Made by a program: the position numbers and the translations under genes
NCBI RefSeq assembly: GCF_907164905.1
Contig: NZ_CAJRAF010000001.1
Span: forward strand, 531,001 to 595,000
Direction of reading: 5' to 3'
DNA: 64,000 bases
Source of the DNA: Dyadobacter sp. CECT 9275
GTDB taxonomy: Bacteria > Bacteroidota > Bacteroidia > Cytophagales > Spirosomataceae
Part shown: positions 45,497 to 53,117 of the stretch, piece after piece
How positions within the stretch are numbered: the stretch's first letter is position 1
How the letters are laid out: the number at the start of each line of letters is the position of its first letter
The notes under the pieces: generated by a model
Told to the model about the DNA's origin: nothing
What the model saw: only the letters and a program-made list of their open reading frames with translations
Database searches by the model: none

Positions 45497-46186
45497 CTAG
45501 GCAAGCACGCTCAGAACCTGCTCCAGGATAATTTTGCCGTCGGTATTGCCCAATGCAGGATCAGCTGCGCGCTCTGGGTGAGGCATCATGCCGAATACAT
45601 TTCGTTGTTCATTACAAACGCCTGCGATGTTTTCGAGGCTACCATTGATATTGGCTTCGTCGCTGATATTTCCGTTAGCGTCACAGTATCTGAACAGGAT
45701 CTGGTCGTTGTCGTTCAGTTTTTTCAATGAATCGCTGTCCGTAAAGAAACGGCCCTCTGCATGAGCTATGGGTATTTTGAACGCTCTGTCCTGATCCAGG
45801 CCAGCGGTCAGCAGGCTGTTGGTGCTTTGCGGTTTCAGATAAACGTTTTTACAGATAAATTGCTGATTGATATTCCGGAGTAAAACACCGGGAGTCAGCT
45901 GAGCCTCACACAGGATCTGAAATCCGTTACAGATTCCCATCAGGTATCCGCCACGTTTAGCATGCGCGATGACTTCATTCATGATCGGCGAGAAGCGGGA
46001 AATAGCACCGGATCTTAAATAATCACCATAGGAAAAGCCACCCGGAAGAATTATAAAATCACATCCCTGCAGATCATGGTCTTTATGCCACAATTTTACA
46101 ACTTCCTGTCCCAGATTATGCTGAAGGGCGTACACGGCATCATCATCACAATTTGAGCCCGGGAAAACAACTACTCCAAATTTCAT
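45497..46186 (-). CDS. purQ: Phosphoribosylformylglycinamidine synthase, glutaminase subunit
   Basis: The glutamine amidotransferase of the fourth step of de novo purine synthesis; it feeds ammonia to PurL with PurS. The class I nucleophile Cys86 lies in YLMGICNGFQILCE, the His-Glu pair of the triad in MMPHPERAADP near the C-terminus, and MKFGVVVFPGSNCDDDAV is the typical PurQ start. Length 229 is normal. The separate PurQ implies a small-PurL type enzyme, but purL and purS are not in the window. The gene stands alone, divergent from mscS, with a consensus -7 box 144 bases upstream. Confidence 0.96.
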   Translation of the reverse strand: MKFGVVVFPGSNCDDDAVYALQHNLGQEVVKLWHKDHDLQGCDFIILPGGFSYGDYLRSGAISRFSPIMNEVIAHAKRGGYLMGICNGFQILCEAQLTPGVLLRNINQQFICKNVYLKPQSTNSLLTAGLDQDRAFKIPIAHAEGRFFTDSDSLKKLNDNDQILFRYCDANGNISDEANINGSLENIAGVCNEQRNVFGMMPHPERAADPALGNTDGKIILEQVLSVLA

Positions 46187-46329
46187 CTCTTTATTATTTA
46201 TTTTATAAGTCGGTGGTTATGTGCCTGTTTTTCAATCTTTACCTTTTCGGAGATTGGTATGCAGGGTAAATTACTCATAGAAACCCGACGTTTCATTTGT
46301 AAAATGAATGCGTCAGGAGAATCGGTACG

Positions 46330-46337
46330 CAAAGATA
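46330..46337 (-). promoter_or_regulatory. -7 promoter box for purQ
   Basis: On the minus strand this reads TATCTTTG followed by C, a very typical Bacteroidota -7 box (TAnnTTTG). It would place the transcript start about 135-140 bases before the purQ ATG. No good -33 TTTG was found at 19-21 bases. Confidence 0.5.
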
Positions 46338-46474
46338 ATGCTTAACCTTGAGGTGCCCTACCGGAAGGATTTAATTTTAACGGAAATCCATAAAAAACCA
46401 CAACATTTGTTGCTGAGCAGCTGATTTTAGTCTGATAATTGCGGTTGGAGGAACTGGAAAATAGCTGATTGTTT

Positions 46475-46482
46475 TAAATTTG
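46475..46482 (+). promoter_or_regulatory. -7 promoter box before the MscS gene
   Basis: TAAATTTG matches TAnnTTTG. It lies only 11 bases before the ATG at 46494, so the message would be almost leaderless unless translation starts at the internal ATG at 46506 or 46515. Confidence 0.4.
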
Positions 46483-46493
46483 GAGATCAGATA

Positions 46494-47384
46494 ATGTTAC
46501 CTGAAATGATAGTAATGCAGTTTTCAAAGTTTATGGATCCGATGCTGGCGAAGCTGGACCACTGGTTTGCGGAAGGTATTATAATTGTTCCTAATCTGGT
46601 GATGGCTGTTGTGCTGATGTTCGTGTTCCGGTATCTGTCGGGCTATGGCAGCCGGTTTATTACCAGAGTTTTGACCAGGGTTTCCAATAATGAAGCGCTG
46701 GTGGGGCTGCTTTCGGCGGTTACAAAAATTGCGATCCTTACCATCGGAGTGTTTTTTGCGCTAGGGATTTTGGGGTTGGAAAAAACGGTTGCGTCCCTGG
46801 TGGCTGGTGCGGGTGTTCTTGCGCTGGCGCTTGGTTTTGCTTTTCAGGATCTGACTACCAATTTTATTTCCGGAGCTTTTATTGCCATTCAGCGGCCCAT
46901 AAAGGTAGGGGATGTAATTGAAACAAATGGTTATACCGGAAAAGTGAAATCCATTAATCTGCGGTCTGTTATTCTGGACAATTTTGCTGGCCAGCAGGTG
47001 GAACTTCCAAGCAAGGATATCTTTCAGAAACCGATCGTGAATTTTACCTTTTCCGGAGAAAGACGTGTGCAGGTGGATTGCGGAATAGCGTACAGCTCCG
47101 ATCTGACCGTTGCGGAACAGGTGGCTTTGGCTGCCGTCAGGAGCATGGATTTTTTAAGCAAAACGCGTGAAGTTGAATTTAACTATACCCGGTTTGCAGA
47201 TAACAGCATCGATTTTCAACTCTTTTTTTGGATCGATCAGCATAAAGTGGGGCCAGGTACTGCGAAAAGTGAGGTGATCAAGGCCCTCAAAAAGCGTTTT
47301 GAAGAAAATAATATTGTGATTCAGGTGGGTAAAAAGGAATCTCCCAAAGAGGCCGATCCGCATGGAACCACGTCAGGCAAATAA
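46494..47384 (+). CDS. MscS-family mechanosensitive ion channel
   Basis: A small-conductance channel that releases solutes under hypo-osmotic shock. Three membrane helices are followed by the pore helix with Gly/Ala packing, SLVAGAGVLALALGFAFQDL (about 101-120), the most diagnostic block, then ISGAFIAIQRPIKVGDVIE and the beta domain VKSINLRSVILDNFAGQQVELPSK (key parts SINLRS and LPSKD). The C-terminal alpha/beta vestibule follows. Its 296 residues are typical. A -7 box close to the first ATG raises the chance of a start at the internal Met codons 46506 or 46515. A terminator shared with ahcY follows. Confidence 0.93.
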   Translation: MLPEMIVMQFSKFMDPMLAKLDHWFAEGIIIVPNLVMAVVLMFVFRYLSGYGSRFITRVLTRVSNNEALVGLLSAVTKIAILTIGVFFALGILGLEKTVASLVAGAGVLALALGFAFQDLTTNFISGAFIAIQRPIKVGDVIETNGYTGKVKSINLRSVILDNFAGQQVELPSKDIFQKPIVNFTFSGERRVQVDCGIAYSSDLTVAEQVALAAVRSMDFLSKTREVEFNYTRFADNSIDFQLFFWIDQHKVGPGTAKSEVIKALKKRFEENNIVIQVGKKESPKEADPHGTTSGK

Positions 47385-47395
47385 ATAGCTGTTGT

Positions 47396-47436
47396 ACAAA
47401 AAAACCTCCCTAACAACATTAGAGAGGTTTTTTTGT
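47396..47436. terminator. Bidirectional terminator between mscS-type gene and ahcY
   Basis: A stem of ACAAAAAAACCTC with GAGGTTTTTTTGT, extended inside by CTAA/TTAG after a bulge. The A and T runs make it usable in both directions between convergent genes. Confidence 0.88.
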
Positions 47437-47451
47437 ATGGGCTCGGCCAGA

Positions 47452-48771
47452 TCAATAGCGGTAAGTATCCGCTTTGTAAGGGCCTTGAGGCGTAACACCG
47501 ATATAAGCAGCCTGTTCCTCCGAAAGAACATCAAGCTTGGCGCCAACATGAGCAAGGTGGAAAGCAGCTACTTTCTCATCCAGTGCTTTTGGCAATACAT
47601 ACACCTTTTTCTCGTACGCTTCGCTGTTGGTCCAAAGTTCAATTTGAGCCAGCGTTTGGTTTGAAAACGAGCATGACATTACGAAAGACGGGTGGCCCAT
47701 TGCACAGCCAAGGTTTACCAAACGGCCTTCCGCCAGAATGATGATATCTTTTCCTTCAACAGAATAGATGTCAACCTGTGGTTTGATCTGAGATTTTGTA
47801 CTTCCGTAAGTACTGTTCAGCCAGGCCATATCAATTTCATTGTCAAAATGGCCGATGTTACAAACAACAGCTTTGTCGCGCATGTTCAGGAAGTGACGGT
47901 CCGTGATGATCTTGTAGTTACCGGTTGCTGTAACAAAAATATTGGCACGTGTTGCAGCTTCGTCCATGGTTACTACTTCAAAGCCATCCATAGCAGCCTG
48001 AAGGGCACATATCGGATCGATTTCAGTTACCAGAACACGGCAGCCTGCTCCACGGAGCGATTCGGCAGAACCTTTTCCAACATCACCGTAACCAGCCACA
48101 ACAGCAACTTTACCGGCCAGCATCAGGTCGGTAGCGCGGCGGATTGAATCTACAAGCGACTCGCGGCAACCATATTTGTTGTCAAATTTAGATTTGGTAA
48201 CAGAGTCATTAACATTGATTGCAGGCAAATGAAGGGTACCGTTTTTGTAACGCTCGTATAAACGGTGCACACCGGTAGTGGTTTCTTCGGAAAGCCCTTT
48301 AATTCCTTCGATCAACTCAGGATATTCGTCAAAAACCATATTTGTAAGGTCCCCGCCGTCATCCAGGATCATATTAAGTGGCTTACGATCTTCACCGAAG
48401 AATAACGTTTGCTCGATACACCAGTTGAATTCCTCCTCGTTCATACCTTTCCAGGCATATACCGGAATACCTGCTGCTGCGATTGCTGCTGCTGCGTGGT
48501 CCTGGGTAGAAAAGATGTTACAGGAAGACCAGGTAACTTCTGCTCCCAGAGCCGTCAGCGTTTCTATCAGAACCGCAGTCTGGATGGTCATGTGGAGGCA
48601 ACCCGCAACCCTCGCACCTTTTAAAGGCTGTGAAGGGCCAAATTCTGCTCTGATGGACATCAGTCCGGGCATTTCTGCTTCGGCCAGTGTAATTTCTTTA
48701 CGGCCCCATTCGGCCAGAGATATGTCTTTTACTTTGTAAGGAATGTACGTTTCCGTTGACGTTGCCATCAT
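47452..48771 (-). CDS. ahcY: Adenosylhomocysteinase
   Basis: Reversibly cleaves S-adenosylhomocysteine to adenosine and homocysteine in the methylation cycle. The NAD-binding core reads [20 protein letters not shown] (about 219-238), preceded by [20 protein letters not shown] with the catalytic Lys/Asp residues and [13 protein letters not shown] at the substrate site. The C-terminus PYKADTYRY is the conserved NAD-contacting tail of the neighbouring subunit. Length 439 fits. Start is one of two adjacent ATGs. It is a single gene with a -7 box upstream and a shared terminator downstream. Confidence 0.98.
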   Translation of the reverse strand: MMATSTETYIPYKVKDISLAEWGRKEITLAEAEMPGLMSIRAEFGPSQPLKGARVAGCLHMTIQTAVLIETLTALGAEVTWSSCNIFSTQDHAAAAIAAAGIPVYAWKGMNEEEFNWCIEQTLFFGEDRKPLNMILDDGGDLTNMVFDEYPELIEGIKGLSEETTTGVHRLYERYKNGTLHLPAINVNDSVTKSKFDNKYGCRESLVDSIRRATDLMLAGKVAVVAGYGDVGKGSAESLRGAGCRVLVTEIDPICALQAAMDGFEVVTMDEAATRANIFVTATGNYKIITDRHFLNMRDKAVVCNIGHFDNEIDMAWLNSTYGSTKSQIKPQVDIYSVEGKDIIILAEGRLVNLGCAMGHPSFVMSCSFSNQTLAQIELWTNSEAYEKKVYVLPKALDEKVAAFHLAHVGAKLDVLSEEQAAYIGVTPQGPYKADTYRY

Positions 48772-48801
48772 TTAGTAGTTTAGTGATTTCTGGTTAAAGT
48801 A

Positions 48802-48809
48802 CAAAATTA
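48802..48809 (-). promoter_or_regulatory. -7 promoter box for ahcY
   Basis: On the minus strand this is TAATTTTG, matching TAnnTTTG, 30 bases before the ahcY ATG. A well-spaced -33 TTTG was not evident. Confidence 0.45.
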
Positions 48810-48936
48810 AGTAGAAAAACTAGTTAAGTGAATTATTGCAGATACTAATTGGACTTTTGGTTTAAAAATCAGACGTTTTGTCTAAACACGGGTCATTTTG
48901 TAATTTGACTTAGTTATTATACCAACGAACGGAGAG

Positions 48937-49074
48937 ATGTTTAGATATTTTGTCCAAAGGCAGGCTGAACACGAAAAGAGCGTGGTCACGGATAACTCCA
49001 ATGCGGAGAAAAAGCTTCTTTACGGTTACAGGGATTGGCCTGAGGCGCAGGATCCGCGTTGGTCGAAGTCTTAA
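48937..49074 (+). CDS. Possible small hydrophilic protein (45 aa)
   Basis: An ATG preceded directly by GGAGAG, a good Shine-Dalgarno-like string and unusual in this window, opens a 45-codon frame ending TAA. The product is charged and soluble, beginning MFRYFVQRQAEHEKS and ending AEAQ-like QDPRWSKS, with no membrane segment or cysteines. I know no family. It is listed because the ribosome site and codon choice look real, not because of any homology. Confidence 0.35.
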   Translation: MFRYFVQRQAEHEKSVVTDNSNAEKKLLYGYRDWPEAQDPRWSKS

Positions 49075-49400
49075 CGCCGTTTGTCGATAAAACCAGTACT
49101 TAAGTCGACAACGCTTTTGGTACCTGAGGTTTGTCTTTCTTTTTCCCTTAAAATTGTATCCGAAATGTTATTAAAACAGGATTACAACCAAAGTACGGAG
49201 GTTTTTGTCTGATTTTATGAAGTTATCAGGATTAATTTCCAATGCCGTTTTGTACAATCCACACAGGAATTGTATCAGTTCAGATAAGTAGTGTTCTATT
49301 TGTAGGGAACGGCCTATTATTTTGCAGTACATTTTACGAGTACCTTATATCTATAGCCATGTTAAATAAAATAGTATTATCACGTATCCTTACTTCCCGG

Positions 49401-49424
49401 TCCCTCCCCTTCGGAGGGCAGGGA
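49401..49424. repeat. GC-rich inverted-repeat patch
   Basis: A short GC-rich string with CCCTCC and GGAGGG arms around CCTTC, flanked by GTCC/AGGG-like ends, stands out from AT-rich surroundings. It resembles dispersed extragenic palindromes, but only one copy is in the window, so repeat status is inferred. Confidence 0.35.
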
Positions 49425-49645
49425 AGAGAAAGGTTGTATTCACCAGCGGCGTTTTGGACGCTGAGCCTGGGAGGTCTTTTCAAATCTGGAAGAACTGGTT
49501 TGGGCAAAATATGCTTGTCTGAAAACGAAGATCTGTCATTTGCCAGGCATTCATTAGCAGGCATTTGGCTTGGTGGTTACGCTGGATACAATGATAGTAC
49601 TTACAAAATCCGGACGGTTACAACCTCCGGATATGCACTGGAAAT

Positions 49646-49675
49646 ACTGCATGCGTAAGTAATTACGTATGCAGT
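49646..49675. other. Long hairpin upstream of the 49.7-kb cluster
   Basis: A 30-base inverted repeat: 13 paired positions (ACTGCATGCGTAA against TTACGTATGCAGT, one G-T) around a four-base loop GTAA. There is no T tract, so it is not an ordinary terminator. It lies 65 bases before the start at 49740 and could be an operator or an RNA structure. Confidence 0.6.
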
Positions 49676-49739
49676 TGTACCGGTCTATCTCTTTGGGGCC
49701 GGATACCCTGCGGAGCATCACACAATTTCCCCTAGAGTT

Positions 49740-50468
49740 ATGGAAAATTTCCCCTGGCAGGTGGGCCTGATATTCGGGCTGATCGCCATGCTTACGGTAT
49801 ATACTTTTTACAAGGCAACCAACAGTTCGAAGCTGTTCCTTTGGGGGGCTATCGGTTGGATCGTAATTCAGGGCATCGCGTCTGTCTCTGGTTTTTATGC
49901 GGTAACAGATGCCATGCCACCAAGAATTCTATTTTTGATAGCGCCTGCATTTCTCATCATTTTATACCTTTTCCTGGCACCGCGCGGAAGGTTATTTCAG
50001 GAAGGTATGGATATTCACATGCTGATGGTGATTCATATTATCCGTGCTCCGCTGGAACTGGTAACCTGCTGGCTTTTCCTTTGCCGTGCCCTTCCCTATG
50101 AAATGACTTTTGTTGGTGGTAACCCTGATCTGCTCGCGGGGATGACGGTCCCAGTTGTTTATTACCTGGGATTAATGCGACGGAAGGTACGCTGGCAAAT
50201 GCTGATTGTCTGGAACGTGGTCGGTATTGGTTTGCTGGTCAATTCATTTTTCAGATGCCTTCTTTCCGCTCCTCTGATTTTTCAGACTTATGCTTTTGAG
50301 CAACCCAACCTGGCGGTACTTCATTTTCCGCTGATCTTTCTGCCGGGGTGTGTTGTCCCTATTATGCTTTTTGCTCACGTAGTAGTGATCAGAAAACTGT
50401 TGATCCAATATCGTTTCACTCCCAAAAGCAGCCCTGTTGCCGATAAATTCTCGATACACCCATTTTAA
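49740..50468 (+). CDS. Multi-pass membrane protein of unknown function
   Basis: A 242-residue inner-membrane protein with about seven hydrophobic segments, for example VGLIFGLIAMLTVYTFY (about 8-24), LWGAIGWIVIQGIASVSGF, ILFLIAPAFLIILYLFLAP, MLIVWNVVGIGLLVNSFF and LIFLPGCVVPIMLFAHVVVI. I recognise no domain. Polar loops are short; the C-terminus is cytoplasmic-looking and basic. It starts a three-gene run on the plus strand, and the next gene begins two bases after its stop, which implies coupled expression. It may be a permease or sensor partner, but that is a guess. Confidence 0.75.
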   Translation: MENFPWQVGLIFGLIAMLTVYTFYKATNSSKLFLWGAIGWIVIQGIASVSGFYAVTDAMPPRILFLIAPAFLIILYLFLAPRGRLFQEGMDIHMLMVIHIIRAPLELVTCWLFLCRALPYEMTFVGGNPDLLAGMTVPVVYYLGLMRRKVRWQMLIVWNVVGIGLLVNSFFRCLLSAPLIFQTYAFEQPNLAVLHFPLIFLPGCVVPIMLFAHVVVIRKLLIQYRFTPKSSPVADKFSIHPF

Positions 50469-50470
50469 AA

Positions 50471-50944
50471 ATGACACTAGCCAAAATCACTAAAACAGAA
50501 TGGTTTGCCGAAAGAAACCTGGTTGTAACACAAATCAGCGGTGAACTGAACAAGGTTGAGATAGAACAATGGGAACACTCTCTCTATTACTGTCTGTCAA
50601 AGCTTAAAAATAGTACCGAATTTAAAATTCTGATCAATATGTACGGATTCAGAGCGATTGACCTGGAGGCGCATAAGTTTTTCAGGACCATTATTCCGTT
50701 AACGTTGGCCCAGTATGGCTGGAAGGTGGGTTATACAGACTTGTTTGAAGCGGATGCCTCAGGAATACGCTATTTCAGATACCGTGGGGTGCAGTGTATT
50801 GCGGCGGCACATACACATCAGGATACAGGAAAGATGGAGTTATATGAAAATCGTTTCAGCCGGGAAAATGAACGTTTTTTTTCGGATCCGGAAGAGGCAG
50901 CGCGCTGGATCAATAGCTTTAAGGAAACACCCCTGTACGCGTGA
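50471..50944 (+). CDS. STAS/SpoIIAA-like cytosolic protein
   Basis: A 157-residue soluble protein with alternating beta and alpha pattern: LVVTQISGELNKVEIEQWEH, then FKILINMYGFRAIDLEAHKF and KVGYTDLFEADASG near 85-100. This arrangement resembles the SpoIIAA-like (PF11964) or STAS group used in partner switching and lipid or nucleotide binding. The conserved phosphorylatable Ser of anti-sigma antagonists cannot be placed with confidence. It starts two bases after the membrane-protein gene and 13 bases before the next one, so all three are likely cotranscribed. Confidence 0.6.
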   Translation: MTLAKITKTEWFAERNLVVTQISGELNKVEIEQWEHSLYYCLSKLKNSTEFKILINMYGFRAIDLEAHKFFRTIIPLTLAQYGWKVGYTDLFEADASGIRYFRYRGVQCIAAAHTHQDTGKMELYENRFSRENERFFSDPEEAARWINSFKETPLYA

Positions 50945-50957
50945 AATCAGAGATGAT

Positions 50958-51473
50958 ATGCAAAAGCCGGAGGAATTAATGAAAGCTATGGATATGCTAG
51001 TGTACGTCAGGCTGCTTGGTCTTTTTGTATATTTCATCATTGCCTCGCAGGGGGCCTTTTACCTGCTGCTGGGTTTTGCAAAGGCTATGTCCAATGTTTC
51101 TTCGGATACATTTCTGGAGGTACGGAGCGCTACGGATCTGGTCATCGGGGGGCGTCTGAGAATTTTTTATATCAGTGCACTCTTGCTGCTTCTTTTATGG
51201 ATAGGGATGTCCTTCGCTGGCGGAAGTTATCACTGCTGTTATTTTGTGATACTGGCATTTCTGCTGCTGGCGGCGGATATCACGCTGGCACTCCGTGTAA
51301 GTATCCCGATTAATAAATTATTGAACAACGATATGCTGACAGGATCTGGTGGAATAACCGGCCTGCAGGAAAAGTGGCTGTTTTATATCCTGATCAGAGG
51401 TGCTTTATGCATCACGGGTTTTATACTGCTGCTTTTGGACACGGTCAGAAGTCCGTCAGTGATTGCAGACTAG
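50958..51473 (+). CDS. Four-helix membrane protein of unknown function
   Basis: A 171-residue protein with four membrane segments: VRLLGLFVYFIIASQGAFYL (about 15-34), IFYISALLLLLLWIGMSFAG, YFVILAFLLLAADITLAL and ILIRGALCITGFILLLLD. I start it at the ATG at 50958, 13 bases after the STAS-like gene; the same frame is open to 50715 but that part lies inside the previous gene. No family recognised. It closes the three-gene run and is followed by a hairpin terminator at 51579. Confidence 0.7.
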   Translation: MQKPEELMKAMDMLVYVRLLGLFVYFIIASQGAFYLLLGFAKAMSNVSSDTFLEVRSATDLVIGGRLRIFYISALLLLLLWIGMSFAGGSYHCCYFVILAFLLLAADITLALRVSIPINKLLNNDMLTGSGGITGLQEKWLFYILIRGALCITGFILLLLDTVRSPSVIAD

Positions 51474-51578
51474 GTAAAGTAGCATGTGCGAGCGTATTGA
51501 GGAATGTCATCAACACGGTTGATAACAAGTACCGGAGGTCAGCCTTTTAAGAAATAAATTTTTGGTGATTAATAGTTT

Positions 51579-51616
51579 AAAAAGAGCGCAACTTCCTTGT
51601 CGCGCTCTTTTTTGTG
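51579..51616. terminator. Bidirectional terminator between the unknown cluster and ahpD
   Basis: An 11-bp stem AAAAAGAGCGC/GCGCTCTTTTT with a 12-base loop and a following T run, between convergent genes. Confidence 0.9.
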
Positions 51617-51631
51617 CCCTTTCAAAGTGCG

Positions 51632-52222
51632 TTAAACCAATACGGCGAAGCTTTTGAAAATGGCGCCGATGCGGATCGCATCAAAAATACGCGCCTGGCT
51701 TCCACCATGATTCAGTACCGATTGTTCGTGAGAAGTGACACACATTTCGCAGCCGTTCAGTGCCGAAACGACAAGGCTGAGCAGCTCAAATAATTCCTTA
51801 CCCAAAACCGGGTTCACCATGATACTCATTTTAATTCCGGCCGGAGCGGTGTTATAGTACTCCTTGTTCATGAAATGGCGGAAACGGTAAAAAACGTTAT
51901 TGGCATTCATGAGAGAAACACAGGCAGCGACCTCAGCAATTTCTTTCTCGTCGGCACCTTCGTTTACGGCAAGCTCTTCCAGTGCGGAAATAAGCGCTGC
52001 ATTCTTTTCATTAATGGCCACTGAAAGTGCAAGTAAAAGTCCTTCTTTGCGATTAATGTTCTGCGACTTCAGTACATTGCCCAGGTTGATTTTCAGGTCT
52101 TTCAGGTAACGGTGATCTAAAGCTGCCAGCTTGTCGATCATCACGCTTTCAAAATCTGCGGGAAGGTTGGTTTCCTTATACAAAGAGTCTTTGGTACTCC
52201 CTGTTGTTGCAAATGGATACAT
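51632..52222 (-). CDS. ahpD: Alkyl hydroperoxide reductase AhpD (CxxC alkylhydroperoxidase)
   Basis: An AhpD-family disulfide reductase that recycles AhpC. The active-site CxxC is Cys158-Cys161 in NGCEMCVTSHE, with His165 of the proton relay. The block MNANNVFYRFRHFM matches mycobacterial AhpD closely, as does the SIMVNPVLGKELFELLSL segment. The 196-residue length is right. It lies 125 bases downstream of ahpC on the same strand, with a hairpin in the gap, so the pair probably forms an operon as in mycobacteria. The electron donor is not shown. Confidence 0.9.
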   Translation of the reverse strand: MYPFATTGSTKDSLYKETNLPADFESVMIDKLAALDHRYLKDLKINLGNVLKSQNINRKEGLLLALSVAINEKNAALISALEELAVNEGADEKEIAEVAACVSLMNANNVFYRFRHFMNKEYYNTAPAGIKMSIMVNPVLGKELFELLSLVVSALNGCEMCVTSHEQSVLNHGGSQARIFDAIRIGAIFKSFAVLV

Positions 52223-52299
52223 ATTCAGGTTGAAGTTTGATGCTCCTGGTAGAGGAACGAAAGTGCAAAATGGGGGTGGGGAAGCAGTTTTTTCATAGA

Positions 52300-52335
52300 G
52301 AGTTTACGGTAAGCGGTGCCCGTTACCGCAAACTC
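52300..52335 (-). other. Intercistronic hairpin between ahpC and ahpD
   Basis: A 12-bp stem (GAGTTT and CGGTAA paired with TTACCG and AAACTC, one mismatch) with a 10-base loop starts 12 bases after the ahpC stop. No U tract follows on the minus strand, so it may stabilise the ahpC 3' end or lower ahpD expression rather than terminate. Confidence 0.65.
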
Positions 52336-52347
52336 CATATTACTTAG

Positions 52348-52899
52348 CTACGCAAGGGTAGCTTCGCCTTTTTGCCAGTTACATGGGCAGAGCTCGTCAG
52401 TCTGAAGAGCGTCCAATACCCGGATCACTTCATTGACGTTACGGCCAACGGAAAGGTCATTAACACTTACCCAGCGAATAATTCCTTGTGGGTCAACAAT
52501 GTAGGTTACCCGGTAGGCAATTTTTTCATTGGCTTCCAGGATACCAAGTTCTTCTGCAAGAGACTTTGAAGTATCTGCAAGCATCGGGAAACGAAGATCA
52601 CGAAGATCGTCGTGGTTTTTGCGCCAGGCAAGGTGAACAAATTCGCTGTCAGTGGAAGCACCGATCAGGATTGTGTCACGATCAGAGAAATCATCAACAT
52701 GTTTTCCAAATTCAGCAATTTCTGTCGGGCAAACGAAGGTAAAATCTTTTGGCCACCAGAACATTACCATCCATTTGTCGGCATTTTTATGATCTTCGGA
52801 AGTGATATCGTAAAATTCATTTCCTTTTTCAAGAGAAACAACCGCTGTTTTTTTGAATTCCGGGAAAACTGATCCCACTGATAATAGTCTGTTAGCCAT
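52348..52899 (-). CDS. ahpC: Peroxiredoxin AhpC (mycobacterial-type 2-Cys)
   Basis: Reduces hydrogen peroxide and organic peroxides in the cytoplasm. The peroxidatic Cys57 sits in FTFVCPTEIAEF and the resolving cysteines in DELCPCNWQKGE (Cys171 and Cys173), the doubled C-terminal CxC that is also seen in Mycobacterium AhpC. Other blocks (GRNVNEVIRVLDALQTDE, DSEFVHLAWRKNH) match that subgroup. Length 183 is right. It leads the ahpC-ahpD pair. A -7 box lies 41 bases upstream. No OxyR gene is adjacent. Confidence 0.95.
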   Translation of the reverse strand: MANRLLSVGSVFPEFKKTAVVSLEKGNEFYDITSEDHKNADKWMVMFWWPKDFTFVCPTEIAEFGKHVDDFSDRDTILIGASTDSEFVHLAWRKNHDDLRDLRFPMLADTSKSLAEELGILEANEKIAYRVTYIVDPQGIIRWVSVNDLSVGRNVNEVIRVLDALQTDELCPCNWQKGEATLA

Positions 52900-52939
52900 G
52901 ATTATTGAGTTGTCTTTAAATTGTACTTTTTTATGATTA

Positions 52940-52947
52940 CAAATTTA
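52940..52947 (-). promoter_or_regulatory. -7 promoter box for ahpC
   Basis: On the minus strand it reads TAAATTTG; 20 bases further upstream lies CTTG (52968-52971), a one-mismatch -33 box. Together they make a fair Bacteroidota promoter for the ahpC-ahpD pair. Confidence 0.55.
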
Positions 52948-53117
52948 CAAACGACAACCTTTCAGCACAAGCTCGGGGATGGTACTATTGGTAGAAAGAC
53001 TTGATTTAATCAAATTAATTTAGTTTTTTCTATATGATTTTAATCATGATAGATAAAAACTATAATGCGATAGAATTGTACTATATGGATATTTTAATAT
53101 TTTTCTTGACTTATCTT

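Larger units (their letters stand above)
46187..46493. other. Divergent promoter region between purQ and the MscS gene
   Basis: This 307-base stretch has no convincing gene. It holds a minus-strand -7 box (46330-46337) for purQ and a plus-strand -7 box (46475-46482) for the MscS channel. The roughly 140-base purQ leader was scanned for riboswitch-like repeats and hairpins; none was obvious to the eye. Confidence 0.6.
48772..49739. other. Gene-poor region of 968 bases between ahcY and the unknown membrane-protein cluster
   Basis: The stretch holds the ahcY promoter box (48802-48809), a possible 45-codon gene (48937-49074), a GC-rich inverted-repeat patch (49401-49424) and a long perfect-looking hairpin (49646-49675). 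A 138-codon open frame (49242-49658) and an opposite 76-codon frame cover part of it, but neither has a recognisable domain, signal peptide or membrane pattern, and codon use looks accidental. No RNA gene was recognised. Confidence 0.55.

Noticed and set aside
49334..49564. 76-codon minus-strand frame overlapping the same palindrome
   Set aside because: Same reasons, and it conflicts with the opposite frame. It may be a decayed repeat, not a gene.
49242..49658. 138-codon open frame in the gene-poor region
   Set aside because: No domain, signal peptide or membrane pattern. It crosses the GC-rich palindrome and ends inside the long hairpin. Residue use is not protein-like, so it is treated as a chance frame.
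50715..50957. Upstream extension of the four-helix membrane protein gene
   Set aside because: The extension lies inside the STAS-like gene in another frame and has a composition unlike a start region. The ATG at 50958 directly precedes the membrane helices.
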